Source: an uncultured Hungatella sp.
GTDB taxonomy: Bacteria > Bacillota > Clostridia > Lachnospirales > Lachnospiraceae
Length of the DNA: 64,000 nucleotides
Assembly: GCA_910585435.1 (NCBI GenBank)
Contig: CAJUEJ010000004.1
Span: forward strand, 149,700 to 213,699
Direction of reading: 5' to 3'
A program made the translations under genes and the position numbers. Positions 9,041 to 18,574 of the stretch are shown one piece after another. Within the stretch, counting starts at the first letter, position 1. Every line of letters begins with the position of its first letter. The notes under the pieces were generated by a model. That model was given only the letters and a program-made list of their open reading frames with translations. It ran no database searches and had not been told where the DNA came from.

Positions 9041-9454
9041 ATGGAGAGAGTAGAGAGACAGATATTAGAAGAATATGTAAAGGAATATCATATAGCATCT
9101 GCATCATATGAAATGATGGGCTTAATGCTGAATGATATGTATTTAAGGGAACGGTTCCAATTGTTCCATATAGAAAACGTATATATATATGGTGGTACCC
9201 ATATGGGCGTTCAGCTTTACAGGATGGGAAGGAATCATGTGAATATAAAGGGCATCATAGACAAAGCGGGTAAGTCAGTGATAAAGGTTCCGATATCTGT
9301 ATTGCCATTGGATACATTTCAGAAACAGTATCAGAATGAGAAAGTAATTGTCACGTCCATAAGATTTTTCCAGGAAATAAAACAAGATCTGCAGATGTTT
9401 GTAGGACCAGAAAATATTTTAGGAATCGGAGAATTTTTGATGGGAGTCGTGTAG
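9041..9454 (+). CDS. Second stand-alone Rossmann-like module protein
   Basis: A 137-residue protein with a helical N-terminal ~40 residues and then the shared module: VYIYGGTHMGVQLYRMG (about 47-63), IKGIIDKAGKSVIKVPISV and KVIVTSIRFFQEIKQDL. It has no transmembrane segment, unlike its neighbour at 8547. Start ATG 9041 is supported by AAAGGAG at 9030-9036; a TTG at 8981 would extend into the previous gene. The two adjacent genes may encode interacting subunits. Function is not recognised. Confidence 0.7.
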   Translation: MERVERQILEEYVKEYHIASASYEMMGLMLNDMYLRERFQLFHIENVYIYGGTHMGVQLYRMGRNHVNIKGIIDKAGKSVIKVPISVLPLDTFQKQYQNEKVIVTSIRFFQEIKQDLQMFVGPENILGIGEFLMGVV

Positions 9455-9492
9455 GAGGCCTGGGACATCTGAAATGGGAAGGAGTAAGAAGG

Positions 9493-10572
9493 ATGCTTTA
9501 TATATGTTATGAGAATTTAAATGGGAGAGGATTTATTGGAATAAAGAAAAAAGTATTAGCCCAGTGTCAGGCATTTAAAAAAGAATTTGATACGGTATAT
9601 TATACCATGTTTGCCGGTCAGATTTTATATTTGATGGATAATGATCTTGTTATAGATAAAGAATTTGCTGTGACAAAACAAATGTGTAATGAAATAATAC
9701 TAAAATGGTTGATAAAGTATGATTTAAAAAAAACATATATCAGATATTCACTTTCTGATCTTTGGTTTGTAGATTTTTTAAAAGAACTAAAAAAGAATAA
9801 AATTAAAAGTGTGTTGGAGTTTCCGACAATACCGTATGATAACGAGGGTTGGATTATAAGGCCGGTTGAGGATAAATATTATCGCGAGGAATTATATAAA
9901 TATATAGACTGCTGTACTACTTATGCAAAGTATGAGATGGTTTTTAATATTCCATGTATTCCGCTATTGAATGGTGTAGATATAGAGGATCAGAAAGAGA
10001 AGAAATACAAAAAGAAAGATGGAACTATTGTACTATTATCCGTATCTTCACTGGTAAAATGGAATGGATATGAGCGTATTATACAGGGATTGAATAATTA
10101 CTATATAAGCGGTGGAGAGAAAAATATTGTTTATAATATTGTAGGTAATGGCGATCAGATGCAGTATTACAAAAGAATTACCAGAGAATATCAGTTGGAG
10201 GAACATGTATTTTTTCATGGAAGGTTAGAAGGACAAGAACTGGATGATATATACAATAAATCCGATCTTGCAATTGGTTCTTTGGGATTTTATAAAATAG
10301 ATCTTTGGACAAACTCATCAATTAAGTTGGGGGAATATTGTGCAAGAGGAATTCCATTTATTTATGGATATGAGGATCCTTTATTTAGTGAGGACAATTA
10401 CTTTAGGTATCAGGTGCCAAATGATGAAGTGCCTGTTGATATGGAGCAAATTATAGGATTTTATAATGCAATGTATGATGGCAGAGATTTTATAAATGAT
10501 ATGAGGCAATATGCGCTATTGCATTTGACATGGGATAAGATATTACAGCCAGTGATGGACTATTTCATATAA
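9493..10572 (+). CDS. Glycosyltransferase family 4-like protein
   Basis: This 359-residue GT-B enzyme resembles GT4. The donor-binding half shows VLLSVSSLVKWNGYERII, YNIVGNGDQMQYY, HVFFHGRLEGQELDDIYNKSDL and SSIKLGEYCARGIPFIYG, where the EYCARGIP tract corresponds to the family's E-x7-E region. The N-terminal acceptor half is divergent and lacks the usual Gly-rich first loop apart from NGRGFIGIKKKV. A GGAG site lies at 9480-9484. It probably extends the surface polysaccharide on the cytoplasmic face. The sugar is unknown. Confidence 0.8.
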   Translation: MLYICYENLNGRGFIGIKKKVLAQCQAFKKEFDTVYYTMFAGQILYLMDNDLVIDKEFAVTKQMCNEIILKWLIKYDLKKTYIRYSLSDLWFVDFLKELKKNKIKSVLEFPTIPYDNEGWIIRPVEDKYYREELYKYIDCCTTYAKYEMVFNIPCIPLLNGVDIEDQKEKKYKKKDGTIVLLSVSSLVKWNGYERIIQGLNNYYISGGEKNIVYNIVGNGDQMQYYKRITREYQLEEHVFFHGRLEGQELDDIYNKSDLAIGSLGFYKIDLWTNSSIKLGEYCARGIPFIYGYEDPLFSEDNYFRYQVPNDEVPVDMEQIIGFYNAMYDGRDFINDMRQYALLHLTWDKILQPVMDYFI

Positions 10573-10713
10573 CAATAAAAAATGTTTAGAATATAGGATG
10601 TTACAGAATACAAAGGGATGCCGTCAGTTGTAAATCTGTATGGCGATAGGAGAGCTTTTCGATACATTATAATATAGAGAAATATATATTCTATATAGGA
10701 GATAGGATAGAAA

Positions 10714-12051
10714 ATGGTTAAGATATCAATTATTATGCCCTTATTTAATGCAGAAACATACTTGGAGGAAACATTGCATAGTATACTGGCACAGACCTTA
10801 CAAGAATTTGAAATAATCTGCATTAATGATGCATCGACAGATGACACAACAGACATTTTACACAGGTTTCAAAAGCTGGATAACCGTATCAGAATTATAA
10901 ACAATACAAAACGATTGGGTGCCGCAGTTTCCAGAAACTTGGGGATGCATGAAGCAAAAGGAATTTATTTTGCTTTTTTAGATGGCGATGATATTTTTGA
11001 TAAGGAAATGCTTGAACTGTCATACCATGAAATTGTAAAGCATGATGCGGATGTGGTGATGTTTGAGTATATACATGTTTCTAGTGAATGGATATATGAG
11101 AAGAAAACAGTACAGAGAAGCCGTTTATTTGCAGAAAAATATTGCAGGGAGCCTTTTTCAATACAGGATTTAGACCCGATTGAGTTTATGAACTGGTCCA
11201 GTTCACCATGCAATAAGTTGTTTAAAAAAACTTTTCTTGTTTCAAAGAAACTTGAATTTCAGACATTATCATCTGCCAATGATACGTATTTTGTTACCAT
11301 GGCTTTATTGCTGGCTTCAAAGTTAATCATGTTAAATGACAGACGGGTAATGCTTTATGCAAGAGATCATAATGTATCTACAAGAATTTCTTATGATCGA
11401 GATCCTATGTGTATCTATTGGGCGATGAAAAGATTAGGCGATGAGCTGATACAAAGAGGGCTATTTGATAGATTCTTCCAATATTTTTATTGTATTACAT
11501 TTTATAATTTGCGTAATGCCATTCTGAAAACAAAAAAAAGTGAAGGTGCAAAGCAGTTTTATGAATTTTTACGGAAAGAGGGAATTGACAATTTTGTTAG
11601 ACTTTCAAAGGAATGCTTTCAGAAGACAGATATATACATACAAAAAGGGATGGAGAAATATAAAACATTAGAATTTGATTCAGGATGGTATAGAGACGAA
11701 GAAATTTTGAAATTATATCTGTGCAAAAATGGGAAAAGACTTCTTTCTTTTTTTCAGCTTTGTAAAAGTAATAACCAACAGGTTATAGTATGGGGAGTTG
11801 GAAAAAACGGAAGAATTTTATTGGATTTTTTAAAGACTCATAATATCTGGTTTGTGGAAGTGGTAGATAAAGATGAAAAAAAACAAGGAACAAGAATTAA
11901 TGGCTACATGATAATGAAGCCCGATGCTTGTCTGAAAAGGGAAGAAGTTATTTTAGCAACCTCACTTGCTATATTCAGTGAAGTAGCCAGAGCATCAAAT
12001 GGAAAAGACTGTAAGGTGATTGAGATTGGAGAAATTCTTGAAATGCCTTGA
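10714..12051 (+). CDS. Family 2 glycosyltransferase with C-terminal Rossmann-like module
   Basis: The first ~240 residues are a GT-A family 2 domain: ISIIMPLFNAETYLEETLHS, FEIICINDASTDDT, GAAVSRNLG and the DXD-type FLDGDDIFD. A middle helical region follows. From about residue 352 comes the locus-wide module: QVIVWGVGKNGRILLDFL, VVDKDEKKQG, VILATSLAIFSEVA. It is the only GT2 in the window and is preceded by a ~140-base gap with a TATAAT-like hexamer at 10668-10673, which may start an internal transcript. The fused module suggests metabolite control of transfer, but this is inference. Confidence 0.8.
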   Translation: MVKISIIMPLFNAETYLEETLHSILAQTLQEFEIICINDASTDDTTDILHRFQKLDNRIRIINNTKRLGAAVSRNLGMHEAKGIYFAFLDGDDIFDKEMLELSYHEIVKHDADVVMFEYIHVSSEWIYEKKTVQRSRLFAEKYCREPFSIQDLDPIEFMNWSSSPCNKLFKKTFLVSKKLEFQTLSSANDTYFVTMALLLASKLIMLNDRRVMLYARDHNVSTRISYDRDPMCIYWAMKRLGDELIQRGLFDRFFQYFYCITFYNLRNAILKTKKSEGAKQFYEFLRKEGIDNFVRLSKECFQKTDIYIQKGMEKYKTLEFDSGWYRDEEILKLYLCKNGKRLLSFFQLCKSNNQQVIVWGVGKNGRILLDFLKTHNIWFVEVVDKDEKKQGTRINGYMIMKPDACLKREEVILATSLAIFSEVARASNGKDCKVIEIGEILEMP

Positions 12052-12102
12052 ATATTTTTGTTTTATATGGGAAAAAGATAGAATGGACTGGAAAATAAAA
12101 AA

Positions 12103-13455
12103 ATGAATGATAATAAAGTATATAATTTCCATTTACTCTATGAGGCTTTGGTAAACAGAACCCAGAGTATCGCTGTTGTTGGTCTTGGCTATGTGGGTAT
12201 GCCTATAGCTATTGCATTTGCCAGAAAAGGATTGGATGTAATAGGATTTGATACAAATGAAGAAAAGATTCACTTATACCGTTCGGGAGTGGATCCAACA
12301 AAAGAAGTGGGAGATATGGAGATAAAGCAGACGCCTGTTTTGTTTACCAGTTCTGAAAAAGAACTACAGAAGGCACGTTTTATTATTGTATCAGTACCTA
12401 CACCTGTAAATGTAGATCATACGCCCAATCTTTTTCCGGTTGAAAATGCAAGTACTATAATTGGGAGAAATCTTACAAAAGGAACCATTGTTGTATACGA
12501 ATCCACCGTTTATCCAGGCGTCACGGAGGATGTCTGCGTTCCGATTTTGGAAAGAGAAAGCGGGCTTACATATGGAATTGACTTTAAAGTAGGATATAGC
12601 CCGGAGCGAATTAATCCGGGAGATAAAGTACATACATTATCTACAATCAGAAAAATTGTAAGTGGTATGGATGAGGAATCTCTTGCTGCCATTAAGAAGG
12701 TTTATGATCTGGTGGTTGAGACAGGCACTTATCCTGTAAGTTCCATAAAAACAGCTGAAGCCATCAAAGTAGTGGAGAATTCCCAGAGAGATATCAATAT
12801 TGCCTTTATGAATGAGCTTGCTATGGTTTTTGACCGGATGGGAATTGATACCAATGAAGTAGTGGATGGGATGAATACTAAGTGGAATGCTTTGGGCTTC
12901 CGCCCTGGTTTAGTAGGCGGCCATTGCATTGGAGTGGATCCGTATTACTTTACATACGAAGCGGAAAAACTGGGATATCACAGCCAGATAATCCTTAACG
13001 GGAGAATTGTAAATGACTCTATGGGGGAGTATGTTGCCGATGCGGCAGTGAAAAAAATGATTGAGGCAGGACAAGCTCCCAGTCACTCTTGTGTGGTTAT
13101 TTTAGGACTTACATTTAAAGAAAATTGTCCGGATATCCGTAACTCAAAAGTAAACGATGTAATTAAGCGGCTGAACGCCTATGGCATTGTGCCTGAAGTG
13201 GTAGATCCTTGGGCAGATAAAGAGGAAGCAAGAAAAGAATATAAGATAAATCTGACACAATTAAAGAATATATCAAATGCAGATTGTGTAATTGTTGCGG
13301 TTGCTCATAAGGAATTCAGGGAAATGAGCCTTTCCGATATGAAAGCATTTTACAGGCCGGATTTAAAAGATTATGAAAAGGTTCTGATAGATGTAAAAGG
13401 GATGTACAGGATAGATGATTTGGAAAAAAGCGGCCTGAAATACTGGAGATTGTAA
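12103..13455 (+). CDS. UDP-N-acetyl-hexosamine 6-dehydrogenase (WbpA/TviB/CapL-type)
   Basis: This nucleotide-sugar dehydrogenase makes a UDP-HexNAc-uronic acid by two NAD-dependent oxidations. The NAD site is SIAVVGLGYVGMPIAIAFA (about 20-38); the catalytic cysteine lies in GGHCIGVDPYYF (about residue 274), a form typical of UDP-GlcNAc/GalNAc enzymes rather than UDP-glucose dehydrogenases. The C-terminal domain has GLTFKENCPDIRNSKV and DPWAD. Length of 450 residues is slightly above the family norm because of an N-terminal extension. It predicts an acidic amino sugar in the polysaccharide. The ribosome-binding site is weak. Confidence 0.9.
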   Translation: MNDNKVYNFHLLYEALVNRTQSIAVVGLGYVGMPIAIAFARKGLDVIGFDTNEEKIHLYRSGVDPTKEVGDMEIKQTPVLFTSSEKELQKARFIIVSVPTPVNVDHTPNLFPVENASTIIGRNLTKGTIVVYESTVYPGVTEDVCVPILERESGLTYGIDFKVGYSPERINPGDKVHTLSTIRKIVSGMDEESLAAIKKVYDLVVETGTYPVSSIKTAEAIKVVENSQRDINIAFMNELAMVFDRMGIDTNEVVDGMNTKWNALGFRPGLVGGHCIGVDPYYFTYEAEKLGYHSQIILNGRIVNDSMGEYVADAAVKKMIEAGQAPSHSCVVILGLTFKENCPDIRNSKVNDVIKRLNAYGIVPEVVDPWADKEEARKEYKINLTQLKNISNADCVIVAVAHKEFREMSLSDMKAFYRPDLKDYEKVLIDVKGMYRIDDLEKSGLKYWRL

Positions 13456-13482
13456 CGGCACATAGACGGATGGAAACAGGAG

Positions 13483-15537
13483 ATGTGTATGAGACGATTA
13501 GGTATTTATCTCACCTATGACAGGCAGGGGATTGTGGATGCATATATTGGGTATATGCTGAAAGAACTGAAAACCTGTGTGGAATACCTTGTTGTTGTCT
13601 GCAACGGGAAAAACGTGGTTCAGGGAAAGGATATTCTTGAGAACTATGCAGATGAAATCATTTACCGGGAAAATATCGGGTTAGATGCAGGCGGATTTAA
13701 AGAGGCATTGATCGATTTTATCGGATGGGAGAAGATATCAGCCTATGATGAGCTGGTATTGATGAATGATTCCTTATTTGGCCCGTTTTGCCCTATGAAA
13801 CGTATCTTTGACGAGATGGATGACAGGGAGAGGGTTGATTTTTGGGGGCTGTCTGGACATAGTGTATTCAGAAAAGAGGGAATAGACAGTTTTCCTGCTC
13901 ATATACAATCCTTTTTTTTGACGATTCGTTCCCACATGCTGCATAGCGATCACTTCAGGGACTATTGGGAAAAGATTCCTTACTTTGACACGTATGAAAG
14001 GGTAGTCAGAGAATATGAGATGCAGTTTACACATCATTTTTCTCGGTTAGGTTACACGTATTCTGTATATGCGGATATCGAGGCAAATAATTCCAAAAAC
14101 CCTGCCAATAATTATTGTCAGTTCAGAAGAATTCCTTACGAATTAATAAAAAAACGTAATTTCCCTTTTTTAAAAAAGCAGCAGATAGCTGATGATAAAT
14201 TAGATGAGCAGACACAAGAAGAATTGCTTCAGGCAATCCATTATATTGAAAAAGGCACAGATTATGATGTAAGTCTTATCTGGAAAAATATTATCCGCAC
14301 GTTGAATATAACAGATTTACAGAGGAATCTTCATCTTCAATATATGATAGATTCAAAGCAAGACTATGAAAATTTTTACAGTAAACCTCCATGTGTCCGG
14401 CGGGCGGGTTGCACCACCATCCATGAAAGTCAGACGGGCGCATTTGGCATATCTGAATTCATGCCGCCTAATCGGCGGCGGAACTTTCATAGTAAAGTAA
14501 TGATAATAGTCTGTATCTCACACAATCAGTCATCCGAAGCAGTTGCAGAATACCTGAATAATCTGGATATGGAGATAAGGGTCATTTCTGATAACGGAGA
14601 ATTACTAAAGGATTTTGAAAAACATGGATATAAATGTGAGGTAGTAGCCAGAGAACATAAGATAAACTATCTGAAATCGTTTCATATTTATGATGCGGTA
14701 TGTATCTTGAATGACGTAGATTTGACTTCTGAATTAAGGCCAAGTTATATAGGAAAATCTTATTTTTTTAGTATCTGGAATAACCTGGTTAAGAACAAGT
14801 GTCATATAAGCGGGGTTCTGGAACTGTTCAGGACATCCCCATACCTTGGAATTCTTACAAGTCCGCAGCCTAATTTCGGAAAATATCTGGGGAGGCTGGG
14901 AGAAGGCTGGGATGGAAAATTTGAAGAAATATATAAGATTGTGAATGAGAAAAAAATCAACTGCCAGCTCTCTGAGGACAAGCCGCCTTTTGAAAAATTT
15001 GAGAACTTATGGATACGGGGAAGCATTCTAAAAGGCTTAGGAAATTGGAAAAGTGAAGAACTGCAGTTTTTACCTTATATATGGAGCTATATAGCCCAGG
15101 ATGCCGGATTTTATTCAGGAGTTGTTGAAAGCTCTGAATATGCGGCAATGAATGAAGTAAATATGAAGTATTATTTAGAGCAAATTTTGGAATTGATCCG
15201 GCACAGCTATGGGGATTTTGATGATATTGTTGATTTAAAAAAGAAGATTTCACAGGCACGTCTGCATGAATTCGTTCAAAATCATAATCATGTTCTTGTA
15301 TACGGGACAGGGGTTCTTGCCAGAAAATATAAAGAACTATTGCCAAATCCAGAGGCGTATATAGTATCTGACGGGCAGCTGAAGCTGGATGAATTAGACG
15401 GAATACCTGTAAAATATTTGTCAGAATTTGATAACATAGAGAATTACGGAATTATTCTGTGCCTGAATAAGAAAAACCAGGTAGATGTAGCAAAACGGTT
15501 GAAACGGCACGGAGTTAAAGACATTTTATGCGTATAA
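13483..15537 (+). CDS. RgpF-like rhamnan-synthesis protein with C-terminal Rossmann-like module
   Basis: Two halves both look like parts of the RgpF (rhamnan synthesis F) family. The first (about 1-290) starts RLGIYLTYDRQGIVDAYIGY and contains YRENIGLDAGGFKEAL and LVLMNDSLFGPF. The second (about 340-590) restarts with KVMIIVCISHNQSSEAVAEY and contains SYFFSIWNNLV and LGEGWDGKFEEIY. A C-terminal module (about 603-684) reads HVLVYGTGVLARKYKELL. Residues about 297-338 between the halves are encoded by a GC-rich repeat-like insert and look foreign: Cys, Arg and Pro rich. The protein probably acts in rhamnose-type or other polymer assembly. It remains in frame throughout. Confidence 0.8.
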   Translation: MCMRRLGIYLTYDRQGIVDAYIGYMLKELKTCVEYLVVVCNGKNVVQGKDILENYADEIIYRENIGLDAGGFKEALIDFIGWEKISAYDELVLMNDSLFGPFCPMKRIFDEMDDRERVDFWGLSGHSVFRKEGIDSFPAHIQSFFLTIRSHMLHSDHFRDYWEKIPYFDTYERVVREYEMQFTHHFSRLGYTYSVYADIEANNSKNPANNYCQFRRIPYELIKKRNFPFLKKQQIADDKLDEQTQEELLQAIHYIEKGTDYDVSLIWKNIIRTLNITDLQRNLHLQYMIDSKQDYENFYSKPPCVRRAGCTTIHESQTGAFGISEFMPPNRRRNFHSKVMIIVCISHNQSSEAVAEYLNNLDMEIRVISDNGELLKDFEKHGYKCEVVAREHKINYLKSFHIYDAVCILNDVDLTSELRPSYIGKSYFFSIWNNLVKNKCHISGVLELFRTSPYLGILTSPQPNFGKYLGRLGEGWDGKFEEIYKIVNEKKINCQLSEDKPPFEKFENLWIRGSILKGLGNWKSEELQFLPYIWSYIAQDAGFYSGVVESSEYAAMNEVNMKYYLEQILELIRHSYGDFDDIVDLKKKISQARLHEFVQNHNHVLVYGTGVLARKYKELLPNPEAYIVSDGQLKLDELDGIPVKYLSEFDNIENYGIILCLNKKNQVDVAKRLKRHGVKDILCV
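14374..14498 (+). repeat. Repeat-like element inserted in frame within the RgpF-like gene
   Basis: This GC-rich stretch in AT-rich surroundings starts TTTTACAGTAAACCTCCATG and ends ACTTTCATAGTAAAG, so its edges are imperfect direct repeats of a TTyAyAGTAAA core. The left end matches the left end of the element at 44454 (ACAGTAAACCCCCATG, with one change in these 16 bases), and both go on to a CACCA then ATGAAAG tract. It lies between two protein domains and adds about 41 residues without breaking the frame. The relationship to the other copies is partial, so membership in the family is tentative. Confidence 0.5.
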
Positions 15538-15601
15538 GCTTTATCATCCTGCCAAGAGAAAAGAGAAGAAGTATGAGAAAGGATGTAGGAGGAAAGCAGC
15601 A

Positions 15602-17740
15602 ATGTATGATGAGGCTGAATATATCTATCACCAATTTCAAACTCATTTTGCACAGAAAAAGAATCAACCGCTTATATTGTATGGAATAGGCAATAACACC
15701 GGGAAATTGTTGCCTAAAATTGCTGATTACAATATTGCCGGCCTTATGGATGGAAAACGCAAAGAAGGATCTATATGGGGAAAAAAGATTCTGGATTGTG
15801 ATAACGTAAAGGAATTGGGTGTAAAAGATATTATTATTATTGCAAGACCGGCGGTAATCGGAGTAATTTATCATAGAATTTCTGAATTTTGTAAAAATAA
15901 TCAGATTACTGTGTGGGATGTTAACGGAAGAGATTTATCGCAAATTTATATAAATCAGGAAAATGATATTCCCTATTTTCATATGTGTTTTGAAAATTTA
16001 GAAACAGAAATTGAAAAGCATTCCATTATTTCTTTTGATATCTTTGATACACTAATCATGAGAAAGACCTTATATCCGAAAGACATTTTTCATATTATAG
16101 AGAAGAAAATCGGAAAGGATAATAACTTTTCATTTGCTGCCCTGAGAATATCAGCAGAAGAAGAGCTGAATAAAGAGAGAGTAAACCCAACCATATTTGA
16201 GATATATGAAAGACTTCAGGCCTTAAGCGGCATTAGCAATATTGAGAAAGAACAGATTCTAAATTTGGAAATTGAAACAGAGCTGGAGTTTCTGGTTCCC
16301 AGAAAAAGGATGCTTGAACTATTTGAGCATATAAAAGAGGACAAGAGAATCTATTTGATTTCCGATATGTATTTTACAAAAGATATTCTTATGAAAATAT
16401 TAAAGAAATGTGGATATGAAGGCTATAGAGACATTTACGTTTCTTGTGAGGAAAGATGCTCCAAGACAGAAGGATTATTTGATATTTTCAGAAAAAAGGT
16501 AAACAATTCCCAACATTGCCTGCATATAGGAGATAACTATATGGCTGATATTATGAGCGCAATGCATGCAGGGCTTGATGCATTTCAGGTAATGAGTGCG
16601 CAGGAACTGTTAGAAAGTTCAAGCTACAAAAAATTGCTGCTGTCAGACATGGGGCTGATGGATCGCCTGGCAACAGGGCTGTTCTGTGAGAAGGGATTTA
16701 ATGATCCTTTTGCGCTTTCTGGCACAAAAGGGAAAATGTGTGTAGACGATGTTGAAAAATTTTCATATCTGTTTATTGCTCCCATGATATTTTATTTTTC
16801 GGTATGGCTGTTTCAAAGGATTGGACGGCTGCATTGTGACCTGATTCTGTACTCATCCAGGGATTCCTTTTTAATCCGGAAAATCTGCCGGATGATAAAG
16901 GAAAAGCAACAGATATCCGGTTACCCTGAGGATATTTATTTTTATACATCCAGAAGATCCATATTGGCAGCAACTACATGGAATGAAAAGGATATCAGAG
17001 ACCGGGCCTGTTTTGACTTTTGGGGAAATGTTGAAGAACTGTTCAGAAGAAGATTTGATATAGAGATAGAGGAACAGGGAAGAGATGTAAGGACAATGGA
17101 TGAATCAGAAATAAATATTTTGATAAAGAAGTATGAGAAAAGGATTTTAGAGCAGTGTAAACGAGAACGGGAAAATTATGTTTCTTATATTTTGAAAACT
17201 GGGATAAGTGGACACAAAAAGATTGCATTGACTGATTTTGTTGCAGTAGGAACAGTGCAGAACGGATTGGAAAAACTGATTCCGAATAAAGAGGTACAGG
17301 GCTTTTATTTTTTGAAACGACAGCCTGGAAAAAATGAATTGGACAGAGATGTCAAAGCAGAATCTTTTTATCCGTCAAAGGGAGATTTTGAAATTGATTC
17401 CAATGTATATCATTACTATTTGTTTCTGGAACTTGTATTAACATCTCAGGAGGCAACGGTTCATTCATTTAATGATGATGGAAGCGTTCGGTTCATGGAA
17501 GAGACAAGAAGTGAGGTGCATCGGAACATAGTAAACCAAATGCAGGATTCCATACTTAACTATGTAACGGAATTTGTGAGCCTGTATCCGAAAATAGAAG
17601 CAGCAGATATGAATAGAGAAGTTCCGGACATAATATTAGGTTTTCTGGGCAAAGAATATACCGCGTTAAACATGGAAGAAATTACATCGCTGTCCTTAAC
17701 GGATGAATTCTTTAGCCAGACATTTAATATTTTGGGATAA
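15602..17740 (+). CDS. Multidomain protein: Rossmann-like module plus HAD hydrolase (COG5610-like)
   Basis: The N-terminus carries the shared module (LILYGIGNNTGKLLPKI, about 24-40, then VKDIIIIARPAVIG). A HAD domain follows, with motif I SFDIFDTL (about 144-151), motif II LISDMYFT and the late acidic motif GDNYMADIMSA (about 310). The last ~370 residues include DLILYSSRDSFLIRKI and ALTDFVAVGTVQNGL, as in long HAD-like proteins of capsule clusters often annotated as predicted HAD hydrolases. It ends the AT-rich part of the locus. A GGAGG site precedes ATG 15602. Likely a sugar-phosphate phosphatase with a transferase-like partner domain; the substrate is unknown. Confidence 0.7.
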   Translation: MYDEAEYIYHQFQTHFAQKKNQPLILYGIGNNTGKLLPKIADYNIAGLMDGKRKEGSIWGKKILDCDNVKELGVKDIIIIARPAVIGVIYHRISEFCKNNQITVWDVNGRDLSQIYINQENDIPYFHMCFENLETEIEKHSIISFDIFDTLIMRKTLYPKDIFHIIEKKIGKDNNFSFAALRISAEEELNKERVNPTIFEIYERLQALSGISNIEKEQILNLEIETELEFLVPRKRMLELFEHIKEDKRIYLISDMYFTKDILMKILKKCGYEGYRDIYVSCEERCSKTEGLFDIFRKKVNNSQHCLHIGDNYMADIMSAMHAGLDAFQVMSAQELLESSSYKKLLLSDMGLMDRLATGLFCEKGFNDPFALSGTKGKMCVDDVEKFSYLFIAPMIFYFSVWLFQRIGRLHCDLILYSSRDSFLIRKICRMIKEKQQISGYPEDIYFYTSRRSILAATTWNEKDIRDRACFDFWGNVEELFRRRFDIEIEEQGRDVRTMDESEINILIKKYEKRILEQCKRERENYVSYILKTGISGHKKIALTDFVAVGTVQNGLEKLIPNKEVQGFYFLKRQPGKNELDRDVKAESFYPSKGDFEIDSNVYHYYLFLELVLTSQEATVHSFNDDGSVRFMEETRSEVHRNIVNQMQDSILNYVTEFVSLYPKIEAADMNREVPDIILGFLGKEYTALNMEEITSLSLTDEFFSQTFNILG

Positions 17741-17749
17741 GGAGTACAT

Positions 17750-18454
17750 ATGAACACAGCACTAATCCTGGCCGGCGGCATAGATCCCCGGTTCCAGATG
17801 AACATACCCAAGCAGTTTGTCAATGTAAACAACCGCCCCATTATCGTATACACGCTGGAGAATTTTCAGAACCATCCGGAGATCGATGAGATCATTGTTT
17901 CCTGTGTGGATGGATGGCAGGAGATGGTTAATGTGTACGGGAAGCAGTTCGGCATCACCAAGCTAAAGGAAATCATCCCCGGGGGAAAGGATGCCCAGGA
18001 ATCTACATACAGGGGCTTAAAGATTCTGAAGGAGCGTATGGGAAAGGGAGATATTGTGGTGATCCACGATGCCATCCGCCCCATGGTATCGGAGAAAATC
18101 ATCAGCAGAAGCATTGAGATGTGCAGGAAGAAGGGCATGGGGGTGGCAGCCACCTATATTATGGATACCATCATGCACTCCTGGGACGGCAAGGAGGGGT
18201 ATAAGAGTATTAACCGATATGAGATTATGAAAGTCCAGACCCCACAGGCATTTGATTTTGCGTTTATCTGGGATGTTCACAATCGGGCCATTGAGAAGAA
18301 CTGTCTTGGAGCATGGGACAACAGCTCTTTGCTTACCAATCTGGGGGAAAAGGTATATTTTTCCAAGGGGTCGAGCCTGAATATGAAGATCAATACGGTG
18401 GAAGATGTGGAGATGTTCAAGGCGCTTTACCGGATGAAGCATCCGTCGGAGTGA
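17750..18454 (+). CDS. IspD/TarI-like cytidylyltransferase, copy 1 (divergent loop)
   Basis: This 234-residue protein belongs to the IspD family that makes CDP-activated alditols or methylerythritol. It has IPKQFVNVNNRPIIVYTLE, VVIHDAIRPMVS, VQTPQAF and KINTVEDVEMF. The nucleotide-binding loop reads LAGGIDPRFQ instead of the canonical LAGGxGxR, so the second loop glycine is lost. It is followed 120 bases later by a paralogue with an intact loop. Start of the GC-richer part of the locus. In a glycan setting a CDP-ribitol (TarI-like) role is more likely than isoprenoid synthesis, but this is inference; activity of copy 1 is doubtful. Confidence 0.8.
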   Translation: MNTALILAGGIDPRFQMNIPKQFVNVNNRPIIVYTLENFQNHPEIDEIIVSCVDGWQEMVNVYGKQFGITKLKEIIPGGKDAQESTYRGLKILKERMGKGDIVVIHDAIRPMVSEKIISRSIEMCRKKGMGVAATYIMDTIMHSWDGKEGYKSINRYEIMKVQTPQAFDFAFIWDVHNRAIEKNCLGAWDNSSLLTNLGEKVYFSKGSSLNMKINTVEDVEMFKALYRMKHPSE

Positions 18455-18574
18455 AGGGTAAAAAGGGAGTTATTCAGGAACTGTTGAAAGTTTCGATATG
18501 CAGTGATGAATGAAAGAAATATGTATGGAAGCCCTTCAGGAAATAAGTGAGAGTAAAAAACAGGAGAATGACCG

